Source of the DNA: Clostridium vincentii
Lineage (GTDB): Bacteria > Bacillota > Clostridia > Clostridiales > Clostridiaceae
Direction of reading: 5' to 3'
DNA length: 64,000 nt
Assembly: GCF_002995745.1 (NCBI RefSeq)
Contig: NZ_PVXQ01000005.1
Span: 1 to 64,000 of the forward strand
In this document: piece after piece, positions 49,204 through 59,939 of the stretch
Position numbering within the stretch: the first letter of the stretch is position 1
Layout of the letters: each line of letters starts with the position of its first letter
Notes under the pieces: generated by a model
The model's database searches: none
What the model was told of the DNA's origin: nothing
What the model saw: only the letters and a program-made list of their open reading frames with translations
Program-made: the position numbers and the translations under genes

Positions 49204-49260
49204 TATTACGTTATAATACTAATAAATATTACGTTGCATTTATATTATATATAACGTCAT
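49204..49260. promoter_or_regulatory. Three ACGT-centred operator-like sites, 23 bp apart
   Basis: ATATTACGTTAT, ATATTACGTTGC and ATATAACGTCAT have their ACGT cores at 49208, 49231 and 49254, exactly 23 bp apart. A central CG in an imperfect palindrome is usual for LacI-family operators. A TATAAT-like -10 on the minus strand (49249-49244) lies between the second and third sites. Confidence 0.6.
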
Positions 49261-49310
49261 TTCAATTTAAGTATACTAAATTTATGACCTTTAGTAAATA
49301 TATGCATAAA

Positions 49311-49446
49311 AAAATCGTATTGGATTTCTCCAATACGGTTTTAATTAAAGTCTAAATTTAGAAAACTTCTCTATTTAATTTCAACCAGTTTATATTTCTT
49401 ACTACCCAATCCTATCTTTTCTACATAATCAATGGTATATCTTCCT
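49311..49446 (-). pseudogene. Duplicated 3' end and terminator of the DUF362/ferredoxin gene
   Basis: This stretch repeats 52247-52382 with few changes. It contains the terminator hairpin (49316-49338) and the last codons, reading RYTIDYVEKIGLGSKKYKL on the minus strand compared with RYTLDYAEKIGLGSKKYKL in the intact gene. The rest of the gene is absent. It now forms the region past the 3' end of a broken MFS gene. Confidence 0.85.
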
Positions 49447-50098
49447 CTTTATTTCTCTTTATATATGATAATTTCGTACTATTCACAGTATTTCCTTTCT
49501 TAGATAGGCCACATGAAAGGACAACCCCTATTATACCTATAAATGTAATTCCATAAAGAGTTGTATTTACATTAAAGCTCTCTGTAACAGCTCCTGCAAT
49601 TACTGGAACCATAAGGCCAGCTACTCCTGCATAAATACTTACAGCAACAAGTTGTCCAGTAGATTTCAACTTATCATCTGAATACTTATAAATCAATCCT
49701 TTTGCAGCCATATTAATAAATGGTCCATGGATAAATTGAAGACCACTTATAAATACTATCTGCATAGGTGTAGTTGCAATGGCAAAGAGAAAAAACTGTA
49801 CTGTTAATGTAACTACTGCAATAGCAACAGTTATAAGATGATAAATAAATAATTTTGTCCCAAAGATAAACATTAGAAAACCAGAGACTGAAAGCATAAT
49901 AAGTGCAATAATAGTAAATCTTTTAATAGTATGATACTTGTCTGATAAAAATCCAAATATTATTTGTAAAAAAATACCTACAACTGCATATGTGGATAAT
50001 AATATTCCGCGTTCTAAGGCATTATATCCAATACCTGTTAAATATGGAACAAATGAAGTTAGTATAAGAGCTGCAAATATATATATTATTACGAACAA
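49421..50098 (-). pseudogene. Internally deleted MFS transporter
   Basis: 225 codons encoding the N-terminal helices of an MFS protein with the loop 2-3 motif GFLSDKYHTIKRF, then directly the C-terminal helices (LQFIHGPFINMAAKGLIYKY, STGQLVA). About 150-170 residues of the usual 400 are missing between. The 5' end joins a YczE-gene fragment, with no ribosome site before the TTG at 50098, and the 3' end runs into a ferredoxin-gene fragment. A functional transporter is unlikely. Confidence 0.75.
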
Positions 50099-50123
50099 TA
50101 TTGAAAATTTTGCTACATGTTTT

Positions 50124-50216
50124 TTAGTACATAATTATTTAATTCTAAATTAGATATAAACCATGTATCATATAAAAATAAATTCACAATATAACCGAAT
50201 AAAGTTGGCACTATCA
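50124..50216. repeat. Duplicated internal fragment of the YczE-like gene
   Basis: About 93 bp repeat 54631-54723, inside the coding region of the YczE-like membrane protein, in the same orientation. The right end merges into a group II intron fragment across shared GTTGxCACTATCA, suggesting a microhomology join. Confidence 0.85.
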
Positions 50217-50266
50217 GCCTCCATTACGGACTTTCATCGATTAGTGCACGCCCATACTAGGCGCAC
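50204..50266 (-). mobile_element. Group IIC intron 5' fragment
   Basis: The first 63 bases of the same intron as at 1-133, starting at 50266 (GTGCGCCTAGTATGGGCG) and ending at GTGCCAAC. It directly follows the U-run of the chemoreceptor terminator, the expected IIC target. Only the 5' tip remains. Confidence 0.85.
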
Positions 50267-50274
50267 TAAAAAAA

Positions 50275-50293
50275 GCTAGGCTTAATGCCTAGC
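50275..50293 (-). terminator. Terminator of the 4HB chemoreceptor gene
   Basis: GCTAGGC and GCCTAGC pair around a 5-base loop, followed on the minus strand by TTTTTTTA and then by the intron fragment. Confidence 0.85.
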
Positions 50294-50302
50294 ATATCTA
50301 TC

Positions 50303-52015
50303 TTACATCTTAAATTTTTGAACCATACCATTTAGTTTTTCTGCTAATATGGCTTGATTTTGAGAAGCTTTTGTAATTTCTTGGATTGCCATAACAGATT
50401 CATTAACACTTGCTAATATCTCCTCTGAGCTGGCAACTGATTCCTCAGCTGTAGCAGATACATTTTCAATTGTTTTTTTAATTTCTGATACAGTTCCATT
50501 TACTATATTCATTGAAGACCCGATATCTGATGATAGATTATTAAATAGTACAGCATCTTCACCATATTGCTTGCCTATGTCTACAAACCATTCATAATCA
50601 GGGGTAACTTTATTATCAATAAAGTTTAACACCTCCTTGGCATTGATAGAAATATTTTGAAATGCTTGTTCAACTTTCTCAGTTACCTCTTGAATCCTTT
50701 GAACTGCAATTTCTGACTCTTCAGCCAATTTTCTAACTTCATCAGCAACTACAGCAAAGCCCTTACCTTGTTCTCCTGCCCTTGCCGCTTCAATAGCTGC
50801 ATTAAGTGCAAGAAGATTTGTCTGACTTGCTATATTTCCTATTTCATCTGCCATTATCTTAACTTCACTAACAACCTCACCTTCTGCAATTGCTTTTAAT
50901 ATACTTTCCTGCTTCTCCAAATACAATTTATTTGCTGTAATAAAGCTATTGTCAGCACTTTCTTTAACTTGTTTTGCTTTTACTTCTATATCCATTGCAC
51001 TTTTATTCCCTTTATTTGCACGTCCTGTAACTTCAGCAACATTTTCTGCAATACTTTCTGTGGTTGCATTTACTTCTTCGGTTGTTGCACTTAACTGTTC
51101 TGCGCCTTCAGATACTTGTCTTACTGATTCATTGACGCTCTCCATCATTGCCGATATTTCTTCTGTTGTAGAAGATAATTCTTCACTGGTAGCACTAATA
51201 TTACTTGCGCTTTCTGATATTTCTCCAATTAAGGTTTTCAAGCTCGTTGTAGCTTTATTTAAAGCTTTAGCTAAACTTCCAATCTCATCTTTAGTATCAA
51301 TATCAACAGTTTTTGATAAATCATTTTCTCCAAGGGCTTCAGCAACGATTAGAACCTTCTTTATCTGTTTTGACATTGTAATAGAAATTACTAAACCTAA
51401 TGCAATAGCAACAACTAATCCTAGCACACTAATTATTTTAATTTGCACATCTGCTGTATTATATAATGATTCACTACTATCATAGTTATTTTTTGCAATT
51501 TCCATATTTAATTTTATATCATTGTCTAAAATCGTAAACATATCAATTCTACTCTTTGCAACACTAGGAGCAAGTTCATTTGCTTTAGCATAGTTACCTT
51601 CATCAACTTGTTTAATTAAGGCTTCTCTGGTTATTCGATAATCCGCAAGTGCTTTTTCAACTTGTGTGAATAGCTTCTCATCTGCCTCAGTAGTTATAGT
51701 TTTCTTGTATACTACAATCTCTGAATCATTCTTAGTTGTCAAACTTGAAATGTCATCTTTATTTTTTTGTAAATCAATTTTATTTTCCGGATTAAGAATT
51801 AACAGTGTATCATTTGCAACACCTAATAAATTAGCTTTAATATTATTAATAGAATTTACAGATACCAAATCGACATTATACATACTATCAAGATTCTTAT
51901 CCATATTTTTCATGTTATACATCCCGATAAATCCAACAATCCCTATAAATAGTGTAACTAATACAAATGCTGATATTAATTTTTGGATCATTTTTAAATT
52001 ATTAAACCATTTCAT
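50303..52015 (-). CDS. Methyl-accepting chemotaxis protein with 4-helix-bundle sensor
   Basis: 570 residues. Membrane segments near 12-32 and 192-212 enclose a helical 4HB_MCP-type extracellular domain; a HAMP domain and the methyl-accepting signalling domain follow, with [20 protein letters not shown] at the tip. Unlike the receptor at 19806 it has a small sensor domain. It lies intact inside an otherwise scrambled region. Confidence 0.92.
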   Translation of the reverse strand: MKWFNNLKMIQKLISAFVLVTLFIGIVGFIGMYNMKNMDKNLDSMYNVDLVSVNSINNIKANLLGVANDTLLILNPENKIDLQKNKDDISSLTTKNDSEIVVYKKTITTEADEKLFTQVEKALADYRITREALIKQVDEGNYAKANELAPSVAKSRIDMFTILDNDIKLNMEIAKNNYDSSESLYNTADVQIKIISVLGLVVAIALGLVISITMSKQIKKVLIVAEALGENDLSKTVDIDTKDEIGSLAKALNKATTSLKTLIGEISESASNISATSEELSSTTEEISAMMESVNESVRQVSEGAEQLSATTEEVNATTESIAENVAEVTGRANKGNKSAMDIEVKAKQVKESADNSFITANKLYLEKQESILKAIAEGEVVSEVKIMADEIGNIASQTNLLALNAAIEAARAGEQGKGFAVVADEVRKLAEESEIAVQRIQEVTEKVEQAFQNISINAKEVLNFIDNKVTPDYEWFVDIGKQYGEDAVLFNNLSSDIGSSMNIVNGTVSEIKKTIENVSATAEESVASSEEILASVNESVMAIQEITKASQNQAILAEKLNGMVQKFKM

Positions 52016-52195
52016 TATTCTTCACTCTTAAAAAAAATTTTTATTTCATATTTTGCTAAATTATGTTATTAATATTACACCAAATTCAATTTTATGACAA
52101 GATATTTATTGTATTTGAATATTGATAGGAGCGTCGAAGTTATTAGACGAAATTCATTTGCATATAAATACACTTTTCAATTATTATTCCATTAA

Positions 52196-52243
52196 CTCCA
52201 TTACTGACTTTCACCGATTAGTGCACGTCCATACTAGGTGCAC
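52196..52243 (-). mobile_element. Group IIC intron 5' fragment
   Basis: About 48 bases of the intron 5' end, starting at 52243 (GTGCACCTAGTATGGACG) with more substitutions than the other two copies. It follows the terminator of the ferredoxin gene. The remaining intron is gone. Confidence 0.8.
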
Positions 52244-52247
52244 TAAC

Positions 52248-52279
52248 AAAACCGTATTGGATTTCTCCAATACGGTTTT
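52248..52279 (-). terminator. Terminator of the DUF362/ferredoxin gene
   Basis: A 13-bp stem AAAACCGTATTGG with its complement, 6-base loop, followed by TTA and the intron fragment. The same hairpin is duplicated at 49316-49338. Confidence 0.85.
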
Positions 52280-52308
52280 AAATTAAAGTCTAAATTTAAA
52301 AAACTTCT

Positions 52309-53343
52309 CTATTTAATTTCAACTAGTTTATATTTCTTACTACCCAAGCCTATCTTTTCTGCATAATCAAGGGTATATCTTCCTCTTTTAAATACAGTTT
52401 TATTATTATTTTTATCCACCATATCAAGACAAGCCATATCAATTGCCACAGGGTCAGTTGAAGCGAAAACTCCAATATCATCTACTATTGGTTTCATGCT
52501 ATGACCCTCACAATCGCAGTTTTTAGTTATATTAAAAGCAAAAGTTATATAAATATTACTTTTATCCTTTGCCGCTGCATAAGCATATTCTGTAAATCTT
52601 TCGTTAAAAGATTTCGAAAGTGATGCAATCCAACTATTAGAGATAGCCTTATTTGGACATATTGCCATACATGAGGCACATCCAATACATTTGTCTTTAT
52701 CAATTTTCGCTATTCTATCCACAGTTATAGCATTTACTGGACATTTTTTTGCACATGCATAGCAGCCTTTACATTTAAAAGAGCTAATTTTCGGAATAGA
52801 ATTTGCATGTTGTGCAAGCTTTCCCCCTCTAGATGCGCAGCCCATTCCAAGTTGTTTTATAGCTCCACCAAAGCCAGCAAGAGCATGTCCTTTAAAATGA
52901 CTTATAATAATAAGCTGTTTTTTATTAGCAATTTCTTTTCCTATTTTACACTTATTAAAATTCTTTTTATCGATCTCAACCTCTTCATAATCTTCACCAG
53001 GTTCTCCATCAGCAATTATTATAGGAAGCTCTGTAAAACCATGTTCCTTAGCAAGCTTTACATGTTTTTCTTTAGTAGTTCTTTCTCCTCTATATAGAAC
53101 ATTTGTCTCTATAAATGCACTTTCTATGTTTTTTTCTTTCAAGTATTTTATTATTCCAACAAAATTATTTGATTTTATAAAAGTCTTATTTCCCTTTTCT
53201 CCAAAATGAACTTTAAGAGGTATAACATTTTCAAGGATTACATTTTCCTCTTTCACAAGCTTCTCTAAAAGCTCCCTGGCCGCATTACTTATCTCCTCTG
53301 TTTTTGAATATGAATCAATAGCCTTAAAATATACTTTATTCAC
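52309..53343 (-). CDS. DUF362 protein with two [4Fe-4S] ferredoxin clusters
   Basis: 344 residues. A DUF362 domain spans both ends, and an internal 2x[4Fe-4S] ferredoxin module is seen at about 195-245 (CKGCYACAKKCP and CIGCASCMAICP). Such proteins are probably electron carriers or oxidoreductases; the reaction is unknown. The GTG at 53343 has GGAGGG upstream; the TTG at 53364 overlaps it. Its 3' end has been duplicated at 49311. Confidence 0.85.
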   Translation of the reverse strand: MNKVYFKAIDSYSKTEEISNAARELLEKLVKEENVILENVIPLKVHFGEKGNKTFIKSNNFVGIIKYLKEKNIESAFIETNVLYRGERTTKEKHVKLAKEHGFTELPIIIADGEPGEDYEEVEIDKKNFNKCKIGKEIANKKQLIIISHFKGHALAGFGGAIKQLGMGCASRGGKLAQHANSIPKISSFKCKGCYACAKKCPVNAITVDRIAKIDKDKCIGCASCMAICPNKAISNSWIASLSKSFNERFTEYAYAAAKDKSNIYITFAFNITKNCDCEGHSMKPIVDDIGVFASTDPVAIDMACLDMVDKNNNKTVFKRGRYTLDYAEKIGLGSKKYKLVEIK

Positions 53344-53513
53344 AGTGTAACCCTCCAATAACAAATCAATTTATACTTATTCTGTCCAATAGTATTCCAA
53401 ATCATTGTTATTATCAATATATTAACAAGTTCTTTTAACTATAAAGTTTTCTATATATTGCTCGATATTTTGATTTCCTTATTCCAATCTTATAAATGTT
53501 TACCAATGTTAAA

Positions 53514-53545
53514 GGAGCTTTGGCAAATTTTATTACCAAAGCTCC
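53514..53545. terminator. Terminator hairpin after the small membrane protein gene
   Basis: GGAGCTTTGG and CCAAAGCTCC pair around a 12-base loop. The plus-strand side has ATGTTTTT and the minus side CTTTAACA. Confidence 0.65.
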
Positions 53546-53551
53546 ATGTTT

Positions 53552-53917
53552 TTACTTATTTGAATTTTCTTCAATGATTAAATCAACATATTCTTCGGCT
53601 TCTTTTATACTAAGCCCAGTGACAATTCTATATTGATAAATTGCTTCCTTTTTTTTGCCTTCTGCAATTAGATCTCTTAATTCAATATCCATATTTTTTA
53701 AGACTGTATCAGGTACTTCAATTTGATTAGATTTTTTATCCTTCTTATAATGAATTATGCTCACGACAATAAAGACTCCTCCTATAAATGTAATTGTTGC
53801 TCCTGGAAAATATTTTTTATCAGTTAAATTCATTATACCTAAAAATAAGTAACCAGCTGCTGCTATTAAATATAATACCCATGTTTTTAATTTCATAATT
53901 GCCTTTCCTAATTTCAT
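53552..53917 (-). CDS. Small membrane protein with L7/L12-like C-terminus
   Basis: About 121 residues: two membrane segments (about 10-30 and 37-55), a basic linker and a C-terminal helical motif (VTGLSIKEAEEYVDLI) that resembles the ribosomal L7/L12 C-terminal fold. The ATG at 53917 follows GGAGG; an ATG at 53896 with AGGAAAGG is also possible. The function is unknown. Confidence 0.65.
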   Translation of the reverse strand: MKLGKAIMKLKTWVLYLIAAAGYLFLGIMNLTDKKYFPGATITFIGGVFIVVSIIHYKKDKKSNQIEVPDTVLKNMDIELRDLIAEGKKKEAIYQYRIVTGLSIKEAEEYVDLIIEENSNK

Positions 53918-54042
53918 AATTGACGTTCCTCCCATTAAACTCTACAACTTCATAATATTCTAAAACTTTCTACTAAATTACAGTTTGATTATATACTATA
54001 TCATAACATAAATTTCGTGGATGAAATTAATTTAAACTTAAA

Positions 54043-54087
54043 AAAAGCTATGAAATGTAGGTTTAACATCCTAATTTCATAGCTTTT
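54043..54087 (-). terminator. Terminator behind the reductase relic
   Basis: AAAAGCTATGAAAT pairs with ATTTCATAGCTTTT; on the minus strand the second arm is followed by TTTAAG. It probably served the now decayed gene at 54107-54280 and may still end transcripts from the YczE-like gene. Confidence 0.75.
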
Positions 54088-54106
54088 ATTTATTAATATT
54101 ATCTTA

Positions 54107-54280
54107 CACTAAGTGTATTATTAATTCTTAAAGTTGAATTCGATCCTTAGGTGCAAAGTTCTTTTCAATATTTCAAGTGGTAGCTATCTCACTTATAGCT
54201 TTCAATTGTTCCAATGTTACACATCCACCTGGAATCTTTGATCTTACCATATATGTATCCATCAATTTCTCTTTATAAAA
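54107..54280 (-). pseudogene. Relic of a sulfite/nitrite reductase gene
   Basis: Read on the minus strand, one frame gives MDTYMVRSKIPGGCVTLEQL and then KAISEIATT, a stop, NIEKNFAPKDRIQL and another stop. This matches the N-terminal substrate domain of ferredoxin-dependent sulfite/nitrite reductases (compare MVRLRIPSGIITKEDLK in the intact gene at 26859). Only about 55 codons remain. Confidence 0.7.
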
Positions 54281-54304
54281 ACCCACAAAATGTGAGTTCT
54301 AATA

Positions 54305-54994
54305 TTAATTAATAAAATCCTTATCTATTTTTAATTTTAATCCATTAATTGATTTCATGAAAATATTTGTAAGTGGTCCAAATACTAAAGTATAAATAAC
54401 GGTTCCCTCACGAACAGTTGTATTTGGTATTTTAAAAATAATTATGATAGAAAAAGAAATAATCAAAAAGCATATATCAACATATCGTCTTATAGTCCCA
54501 AATTGTCTATGTAATTTCAATGCAATCACATTGCAAAATCCTTCAAATGGCATGAAAATCAAATTTGCTACCATCATTAAACTTACACCATAAGCCATAA
54601 GGACGATACCAATAACTAAAACAAGGAATTTTAGTCCATAATTATTTAATTCTAAATTAGATATAAACAATGTCTCATATAAAAATAAATTCACAATGTA
54701 AGCGAATAAAGTTGTCACTATCAATTGCAATATTTGGATAGGTTTAAAATCATGTTTTAATATAATAATTTGCCCAATAAAACAGATATAATTAATAACT
54801 GCTAAAATAGTACCAGTTTTCATATTAGCAATAATCCCAATATTATTACTAATTCCAGATATCGTGCTTTGCCCTAAATCTGATTTTATAAGTAACGTCA
54901 TCCCAAATGCTGAAATTACTATTCCTAAAATCAACATTAAACTTCTATAAATATATTGTTGATTTGATTTTAAATAATTATTTATTTTTTTCAT
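54305..54994 (-). CDS. YczE/YitT-like membrane protein
   Basis: 229 residues with about five membrane helices. GIVISAFGMTLLIKSDLGQS and the later NLIFMPFEGFCNVIA are typical of the YczE/YyaS family. Function unknown, some members affect lipopeptide production. The ATG at 54994 has AAAGGAG upstream; the longer frame to 55051 lacks one. An internal fragment of this gene is duplicated at 50124-50216. Confidence 0.8.
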   Translation of the reverse strand: MKKINNYLKSNQQYIYRSLMLILGIVISAFGMTLLIKSDLGQSTISGISNNIGIIANMKTGTILAVINYICFIGQIIILKHDFKPIQILQLIVTTLFAYIVNLFLYETLFISNLELNNYGLKFLVLVIGIVLMAYGVSLMMVANLIFMPFEGFCNVIALKLHRQFGTIRRYVDICFLIISFSIIIIFKIPNTTVREGTVIYTLVFGPLTNIFMKSINGLKLKIDKDFIN

Positions 54995-55198
54995 TTTATA
55001 GTATCTCCTTTGATTATCCGTAATTTTTCTAAAATTATAGTTGAACCACAAATATCAGAAACTTACTCATTCTACGGTTATCCTATCATAATGCAATCTA
55101 TATATAAATAGATAAATTTATAATCTGTACCAATACAAATTTAACATTTAGCACATTTTATTTATATATGAAGAGATCATAAACTACATAAAAAAAGA

Positions 55199-55224
55199 TT
55201 TCCAAGAGAATATACTCTTGGAAA
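55199..55224 (-). terminator. Terminator of the beta-glucoside PTS operon
   Basis: TTTCCAAGAG pairs with CTCTTGGAAA around a 6-base loop; on the minus strand it is followed by TCTTTTTTTATG. Confidence 0.9.
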
Positions 55225-55232
55225 TACCTTTT

Positions 55233-56660
<1,428 letters not shown>

Positions 56661-58550
56661 CTAGGCTTCAATAGTTATTAATGCCTGTTTATTTGTTACT
56701 GTCTTAATTTCTAGTGGCTCTACACTCTTGAATTCAGCTGTATTAGAAATAATAACTGGCACTATTACATCATATCCAGCTGCTTTAATTTCTTCTTGAT
56801 CAAACTCAATAAGCAGATCTCCCTGTTTTATTCTCTGATCCTGTTTTACATGTGCAGTAAAATATTTACCATCTAGTTTCACCGTATCTAGTCCAATATG
56901 AATTAACATTTCAACTCCATCAGTTGATATTAAACCTATAGCATGACGGGTTGGAAATAATGACATTACAATTCCATCAAAAGGAGCATAAACTTTTCCA
57001 TCTTTCGATTCAATTGCTGCACCGTTACCTAACACTTTTTCTGAAAACATAGGATCATCTACTTCAGATAAATCCTTTACAATTCCATTCATAGGTGAAT
57101 TAATAGTAATCATTTTAGGAAAATCGTTAACTTTGTTAGTTTCACCTTTTTTTTCTTCAGCTTCCGTACTGTTGTTTTTCAATAGATTTTCCGGTATATC
57201 TTCTTCACCTATACCAAAGATTAATACACCTATAAATGATAACGTTATACTGATAGCAACACCAATTATAATATGAATATAACTGCTAGCAATGTATGTT
57301 GGAAGTGCTAATAATCCCGGTAAAATCAAAGCAGTTCCTCCGCCGCCCCAGAAGTTTATGTAAGCAGCTCCAATACCGCCTGCAATCATAGCACAGATAA
57401 ATGGTCTTTTATACTTCAAGTTAAATCCGAATATAGCCGGTTCTGTGATTCCAAATAATGCTGTCACTCCACTAGTTAATGCAGCAGACTTGTTAGCTTT
57501 ATTTTTCAACAAGAATAATACTGCAATACATGCTCCTGCTTGAGCTAGATTTCCAGTTAAATTTGCTGGCGATATTACAGAATAACCATACTCCGCAATG
57601 AGCTGACTGTTGATTGGCGTAATTGAATAATGCATACCAAAGATAATTAATACTGGTCTAAATGTTCCAAATAAAAATGAACCGATTACACCATTGGTAG
57701 TATATAGATAGCTTACAAATTTTGCTATAGTAGTACCAATATATGTTCCAAAAGGTCCAATAACAATTAATTCAAGTGGAACCATAATAAATAACACAAG
57801 CATAGGTACAAACAATATCTTAAACATATCTGGAATCAATTTATCAATATATCGATAAACATAGCTCATGATCCAAACTGATATGATAATTGGAATTATT
57901 GTGCTTTTATAATTTACAAGGAGAGCAGGCAGTCCAAAAAAGCTTAAGCTTGTAATCCCTGTTTTTGCTACATTAGCCGCTCCCTCCATAATTGTAGGAT
58001 ACATATATGCCCCTGCTAAGGCAATAGCCATAAATTCATTTGTTTTGAATTTCTTTGCTGCACTCACTGCAAGGAAGAAAGGAAAGAAATAAAATATTAA
58101 ACTACTAATTAAATTAAATATCTGGTAAGTACCACTAGTTGTGGCAATAAGTTTCGTAGTTGTCAAAATTGCCAATAGCGATTTCATCATACCACAGCCT
58201 ATTAATACAGGAATAACTGGTCCAAATATACCCGAAATGGTTTCTACTATTCTTGACAAAGGATTTTTCTTAGTTTTTACACCTTTAACTTCTATATCAC
58301 CCTGATCTAAATCAACCATTTCACTAACAGCATCAAATACTCCTTTTACTTTTGCACCTATAATAATTTGCAACTGACCACTTTTAAACTGTGCTTTTAA
58401 AACTCCTTCTAGTCGATCAAGTGTTTTCAAGTTAACAGACTCTTCATCCTTAACATTAAACCTCAATCTTGTAGCACAATGGGTTAAATATGTTATGTTG
58501 CTTTTTCCGATTATCTCTAATATTTGTTTTGCCAAATCTTTATTTTTCAT
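56661..58550 (-). CDS. bglP: Beta-glucoside PTS transporter EIIBCA
   Basis: 629 residues with the usual B-C-A order. EIIB carries Cys25 in THCATRLR; EIIC has about ten membrane helices with GITEPAIFGF; EIIA carries His551 in LIHIGLDTV. It imports and phosphorylates beta-glucosides such as cellobiose, arbutin or salicin using PEP-derived phosphate. It starts 31 bp after a DJ-1-like gene in the same direction. No BglG antiterminator gene or RAT-like site is visible in that short gap. Confidence 0.93.
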   Translation of the reverse strand: MKNKDLAKQILEIIGKSNITYLTHCATRLRFNVKDEESVNLKTLDRLEGVLKAQFKSGQLQIIIGAKVKGVFDAVSEMVDLDQGDIEVKGVKTKKNPLSRIVETISGIFGPVIPVLIGCGMMKSLLAILTTTKLIATTSGTYQIFNLISSLIFYFFPFFLAVSAAKKFKTNEFMAIALAGAYMYPTIMEGAANVAKTGITSLSFFGLPALLVNYKSTIIPIIISVWIMSYVYRYIDKLIPDMFKILFVPMLVLFIMVPLELIVIGPFGTYIGTTIAKFVSYLYTTNGVIGSFLFGTFRPVLIIFGMHYSITPINSQLIAEYGYSVISPANLTGNLAQAGACIAVLFLLKNKANKSAALTSGVTALFGITEPAIFGFNLKYKRPFICAMIAGGIGAAYINFWGGGGTALILPGLLALPTYIASSYIHIIIGVAISITLSFIGVLIFGIGEEDIPENLLKNNSTEAEEKKGETNKVNDFPKMITINSPMNGIVKDLSEVDDPMFSEKVLGNGAAIESKDGKVYAPFDGIVMSLFPTRHAIGLISTDGVEMLIHIGLDTVKLDGKYFTAHVKQDQRIKQGDLLIEFDQEEIKAAGYDVIVPVIISNTAEFKSVEPLEIKTVTNKQALITIEA

Positions 58551-58581
58551 AATCTTTCCCCCTTCTACTTATTCAATTTAA

Positions 58582-59133
58582 TTATTTTCCACCAGCAAAA
58601 TTGTATAACATTTTCTCACGTAAAGTTGATGTATCTTTACCAAAAACTTCAGCAATCTTATATGCAAATGGATATGGTGTAGCAGGGCCTTGACTTGTAA
58701 CTATATTCTGATCTGTTACAACAACTTCATCTATAAAGATTCCCCCAATAAGTTTTTCTGCATATCCTTTGTATCCTGTTACCCTTTTACCGTCAATTAC
58801 CTTTGCATCGGATAATACTACAGTACCAGAGCACATAGCACCTATATATTTATTATTATCATTAAAATATTGTACTATTTTTATAACTTCTGGATTTTCT
58901 TTTAAGTTCTGTCCTCCTGGACGTCCTCCTGGCAAAACAACCATGTCATATTCTTTTACTTCTTCACCAAAGGCTTTATCACCTTCAACATACATGTCAT
59001 GCATTCCTTTTACCAACTTATCTCCAAAGTAGAATGTGTCGCAAGTAAGTCCTGCTCTTCTTAAAATATCTACTATAGTTAATGTTTCACCTTCTTCAAA
59101 ACCTTCTGCCATTAATACTGCTATTTTACTCAT
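58582..59133 (-). CDS. DJ-1/PfpI-family protein (type B of the pair)
   Basis: 183 residues. Nucleophile-elbow Cys101 in AMCSGTVVLSDA and the paired glutamate in EGFEEGE are typical of the DJ-1/ThiJ/YajL group, linked to glyoxalase, deglycase or redox-protective activity. The ATG at 59133 has AGGAGG upstream. It follows a second DJ-1 gene by 10 bp and leads into bglP, so all four genes form one operon. A very similar protein is encoded at 63589. Confidence 0.88.
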   Translation of the reverse strand: MSKIAVLMAEGFEEGETLTIVDILRRAGLTCDTFYFGDKLVKGMHDMYVEGDKAFGEEVKEYDMVVLPGGRPGGQNLKENPEVIKIVQYFNDNNKYIGAMCSGTVVLSDAKVIDGKRVTGYKGYAEKLIGGIFIDEVVVTDQNIVTSQGPATPYPFAYKIAEVFGKDTSTLREKMLYNFAGGK

Positions 59134-59143
59134 GATTTTCCTC

Positions 59144-59701
59144 CTATTCTGCATTAAATGCGTTAAAATAAACCATACGATTTTTAACTTCTAAGCTATC
59201 TTCCCCAAGTACGTCTACCAATTTATAGGCAAAAGCGTAAGCAGTTGCTGGTCCACGACTAGTAACTAAATTACCATCTACCACAACGCTGTCCTCTTTA
59301 AATGTCCCTGTTGTTTCTATCTTTTTATCATAGCCTACATATGCAGTGAAATTTTTGCCTTCTAATACGCCAGCTTTTTCTAAAACAATTGGTGCAGCGC
59401 ACATTGCACATACAAACTTGCCAGCCTGATTCATTTGCTTCAAAATCTTAATTACTCTATCATCATCTCTTAAATTTGTAGCTCCTGGCAATCCACCCGG
59501 AAGTACAATCATATCGTATTCTTTTACATCATCACTAATGATTGCATCTGCTTTGACAACGATATCATGGCAACCAATAACTTTCTCTCCTGCTGTACTA
59601 ATAGTATGACACTCAATATTTGCTCTTCTTATAATATCAACAATAGTTAATGCCTCACCCTCTTCAAATCCTTCTGCTAACATAACTGCAACTCTACTCA
59701 T
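59144..59701 (-). CDS. DJ-1/PfpI-family protein (type A of the pair)
   Basis: 185 residues with Cys101 in AMCAAPIVLEKA and SRGPATAYAFAYKLVD near the C-terminus. It differs clearly from type B, so the two may form a heterodimer or act on different substrates. First gene of the DJ-1/DJ-1/bglP/bglA operon; a LysR-type gene is divergent. Its closest relative in the window is at 63019. Confidence 0.88.
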   Translation of the reverse strand: MSRVAVMLAEGFEEGEALTIVDIIRRANIECHTISTAGEKVIGCHDIVVKADAIISDDVKEYDMIVLPGGLPGATNLRDDDRVIKILKQMNQAGKFVCAMCAAPIVLEKAGVLEGKNFTAYVGYDKKIETTGTFKEDSVVVDGNLVTSRGPATAYAFAYKLVDVLGEDSLEVKNRMVYFNAFNAE

Positions 59702-59882
59702 TTTTACTCTCCTCCTACTTATTTTAATCTTTGTTAACTGTTTTTCCTTTAGTATGATAATAGTCTAGCATGATTATTTGCAACCTAAAAGCACATAAAA
59801 AATTCATGTATGTAAGACTTAATTGCAGTTTAACTAGTAAAATTTACTGTCTACATAAGTCTTTTTTTTGCATAACTCTTCC

Positions 59883-59911
59883 TTTACACAATATATTTCC
59901 TATGCTAAACT
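59883..59911 (+). promoter_or_regulatory. Promoter of the LysR-type gene
   Basis: TTTACA (59883-59888), a 17-bp spacer and TAAACT (59906-59911) precede the LysR-type gene. The divergent region 59702-59939 must also hold the promoter of the DJ-1/bgl operon; an inverted AAGACTTA and TAAGTCTT pair lies in it. Confidence 0.5.
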
Positions 59912-59939
59912 GACATCATCATTATATTAGGGGGGATTT

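Larger units (their letters stand above)
53936..54304. other. Gap with a terminator and a gene relic
   Basis: This stretch of about 370 bases has no intact gene. It holds the probable promoter of the small membrane protein gene, the terminator at 54043-54087 and the sulfite-reductase-like relic at 54107-54280. Confidence 0.6.

Noticed and set aside
56661-58581. RAT antiterminator site before bglP
   Set aside because: The gap to the upstream DJ-1 gene is only 31 bp and holds no suitable hairpin; no BglG-type gene is present.
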